A stretch of DNA of 64,000 nt from Aurantimonas sp. HBX-1 (GTDB taxonomy: Bacteria > Pseudomonadota > Alphaproteobacteria > Rhizobiales > Rhizobiaceae): positions 2,307,501-2,371,500 of the forward strand of contig NZ_CP090066.1 of the NCBI RefSeq assembly GCF_021391535.1. Direction: 5' to 3'. The notes below the pieces were generated by a model. That model was not told the DNA's origin. It ran no database searches and saw nothing but the letters and a program-made list of their open reading frames with translations. A program made the position numbers and the translations under genes. Positions 63,136 through 64,000 of the stretch are shown in pieces; position 1 is the first letter of the stretch; each line of letters opens with the position of its first letter.

Positions 63136-64000
63136 TCAGTTGCGGTTTTCCGGCGCCATCGCGTCGCGCAGGCCATCGCCGGCCAGGTTGATCGCCATCA
63201 CCAGCACGAAGATCGCGGCGCCGGGGATCATGATCAGCCAGGGATCGAAGAGCAGGAACTGCCGCCCTTCGGCGACCATCAGGCCCCAGGAGGGCGTCGG
63301 CGGCTGGACGCCCAGGCCGAGGAAGGAGAGCGCGGCCTCCAGCAGGATCGCCTGCGCCATCTCGAAGGTCGCGATCACCGCCAGCCGGTCGAAGATGTTC
63401 GGCAGGACGTCGCGGAAGATGATCTGGCGCGTCGTGAAGCCGAGCGAGCGCGAGGCCTGGATGTATTCCTGGTTGCGCAGCTGCTGCGTCGCCGACCGCG
63501 TCACCACGGCGAAGCGGTCCCACAAGAGGAAGCCCAGCACCAGCACGACGACGGTCAGCGACCCGCCGAACAGGGCGACCACGGCCAGCGCCACCATCAC
63601 CACCGGCAGCGTCAGCCGGGTCATGATGAAGAAGTTGATCAGGAGGTCGATCTTGCCGCCGAAATAGCCGGCGAGGACGCCGAGCGTCGTGCCGATCAGG
63701 CCGGAGGTGATGACCGTGAAGATCGCGATCAGCAGCGAGATCCGAGCGCCGTAGATGATGCGGCTCAGATAGTCGCGGCCGAGCCCGTCGGTGCCGAGGA
63801 CGTGCTCCCACGATCCGCGGTCCATCCAGACCGGCGGCACGACGCGGTTGCTCATGCTCTGGGAATACGGGTCGTAGGGCGCGAGCAGCGGCGCGAAGAT
63901 CGCCACCAGCAGGATCAGCACGAACACGGCGGCGCCGAGGACGAATGTCGGGTTGCGGCGCAGCCGCCGCCACACATCGCTCTTGGGTGCGCCCTGCCCG
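63136..64000 (-). CDS. oligopeptide ABC transporter permease (OppC/DppC type), 5' end beyond the window
   Basis: At least 288 residues. The first helix PTFVLGAAVFVLILLVAIFA is followed by LAPYDPYSQ, VLGTDGLGRDYLSRIIYGAR, and the EAA loop YIQASRSLGFTTRQIIFRDV, matching OppC/DppC. The frame stays open to the window edge; a GTG at 63975 could be a start, but the conserved polar N-terminus of such permeases is usually longer, so the true start is probably outside. First visible gene of the operon permease-M20-OppDF-M20-AbrB. Confidence 0.92.
   Translation of the reverse strand, partial: GQGAPKSDVWRRLRRNPTFVLGAAVFVLILLVAIFAPLLAPYDPYSQSMSNRVVPPVWMDRGSWEHVLGTDGLGRDYLSRIIYGARISLLIAIFTVITSGLIGTTLGVLAGYFGGKIDLLINFFIMTRLTLPVVMVALAVVALFGGSLTVVVLVLGFLLWDRFAVVTRSATQQLRNQEYIQASRSLGFTTRQIIFRDVLPNIFDRLAVIATFEMAQAILLEAALSFLGLGVQPPTPSWGLMVAEGRQFLLFDPWLIMIPGAAIFVLVMAINLAGDGLRDAMAPENRN

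Overview
The window is GC-rich alphaproteobacterial chromosome, most likely from a member of the Hyphomicrobiales (Rhizobiales). The gene order fabD-fabG-acpP-fabF diverging from rpsF-rpsR-(membrane protein)-rplI, then dnaB-alr-radA-cvpA-purF-SDR, followed by pssA-psd and an Atm1-type ABC exporter, is the order I know from that order. The genus cannot be settled from the sequence alone.

Layout. (1) 1-20754 is core chromosome: fatty-acid synthesis, ribosomal proteins S6/S18/L9, cyclopropane fatty acid synthase, replicative helicase, alanine racemase, RadA, CvpA, PurF, phosphatidylethanolamine synthesis (pssA, psd), an ABC exporter and a LysM protein. (2) 20755-20844 is a complete tRNA-Ser(GCU). 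Its last 18 bases recur exactly at 47693-47710, so 20845-47710 reads as a genomic island of about 26.9 kb inserted in the tRNA 3' end. No integrase is visible, and the first gene inside is cut at its 5' end, so the integrase was probably lost with a deletion at the left end. (3) 47711-64000 is chromosome again: an ArgE-type deacetylase, a LysR regulator diverging from a dpp-type peptide ABC operon with an M20D amidohydrolase, and an opposing overlapping operon of oligopeptide ABC parts, two M20 peptidases and an AbrB-family membrane protein.

The island is a defence/conflict cluster in mixed repair. On its left are a frameshifted adenine methylase with an AT-rich specificity segment, an intact HNH nuclease, and an McrBC pair whose mcrB carries an in-frame amber stop. 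Degenerate remnants follow. The centre holds the most striking unit: an intact, translationally coupled four-gene operon on the minus strand (39282 to 30671). It encodes a subtilisin/trypsin double protease, a trypsin-like protease fused to a P-loop ATPase, a 1005-residue STAND NTPase and a DNA/RNA non-specific (EndoG-like) nuclease. I read it as a sensor-protease-nuclease immunity or cell-suicide device; I know of no characterised system with exactly this composition. Next to it lies a heavily decayed amidase/hydrolase/caspase locus. A second intact operon (42498-47351) encodes a vanadium-haloperoxidase-like protein, a thermolysin-family (M4) metalloprotease without signal peptide and a small multi-pass membrane protein.

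Starts were chosen by ribosome binding sites and family lengths. All domain calls come from motifs read by eye; no database search was possible.
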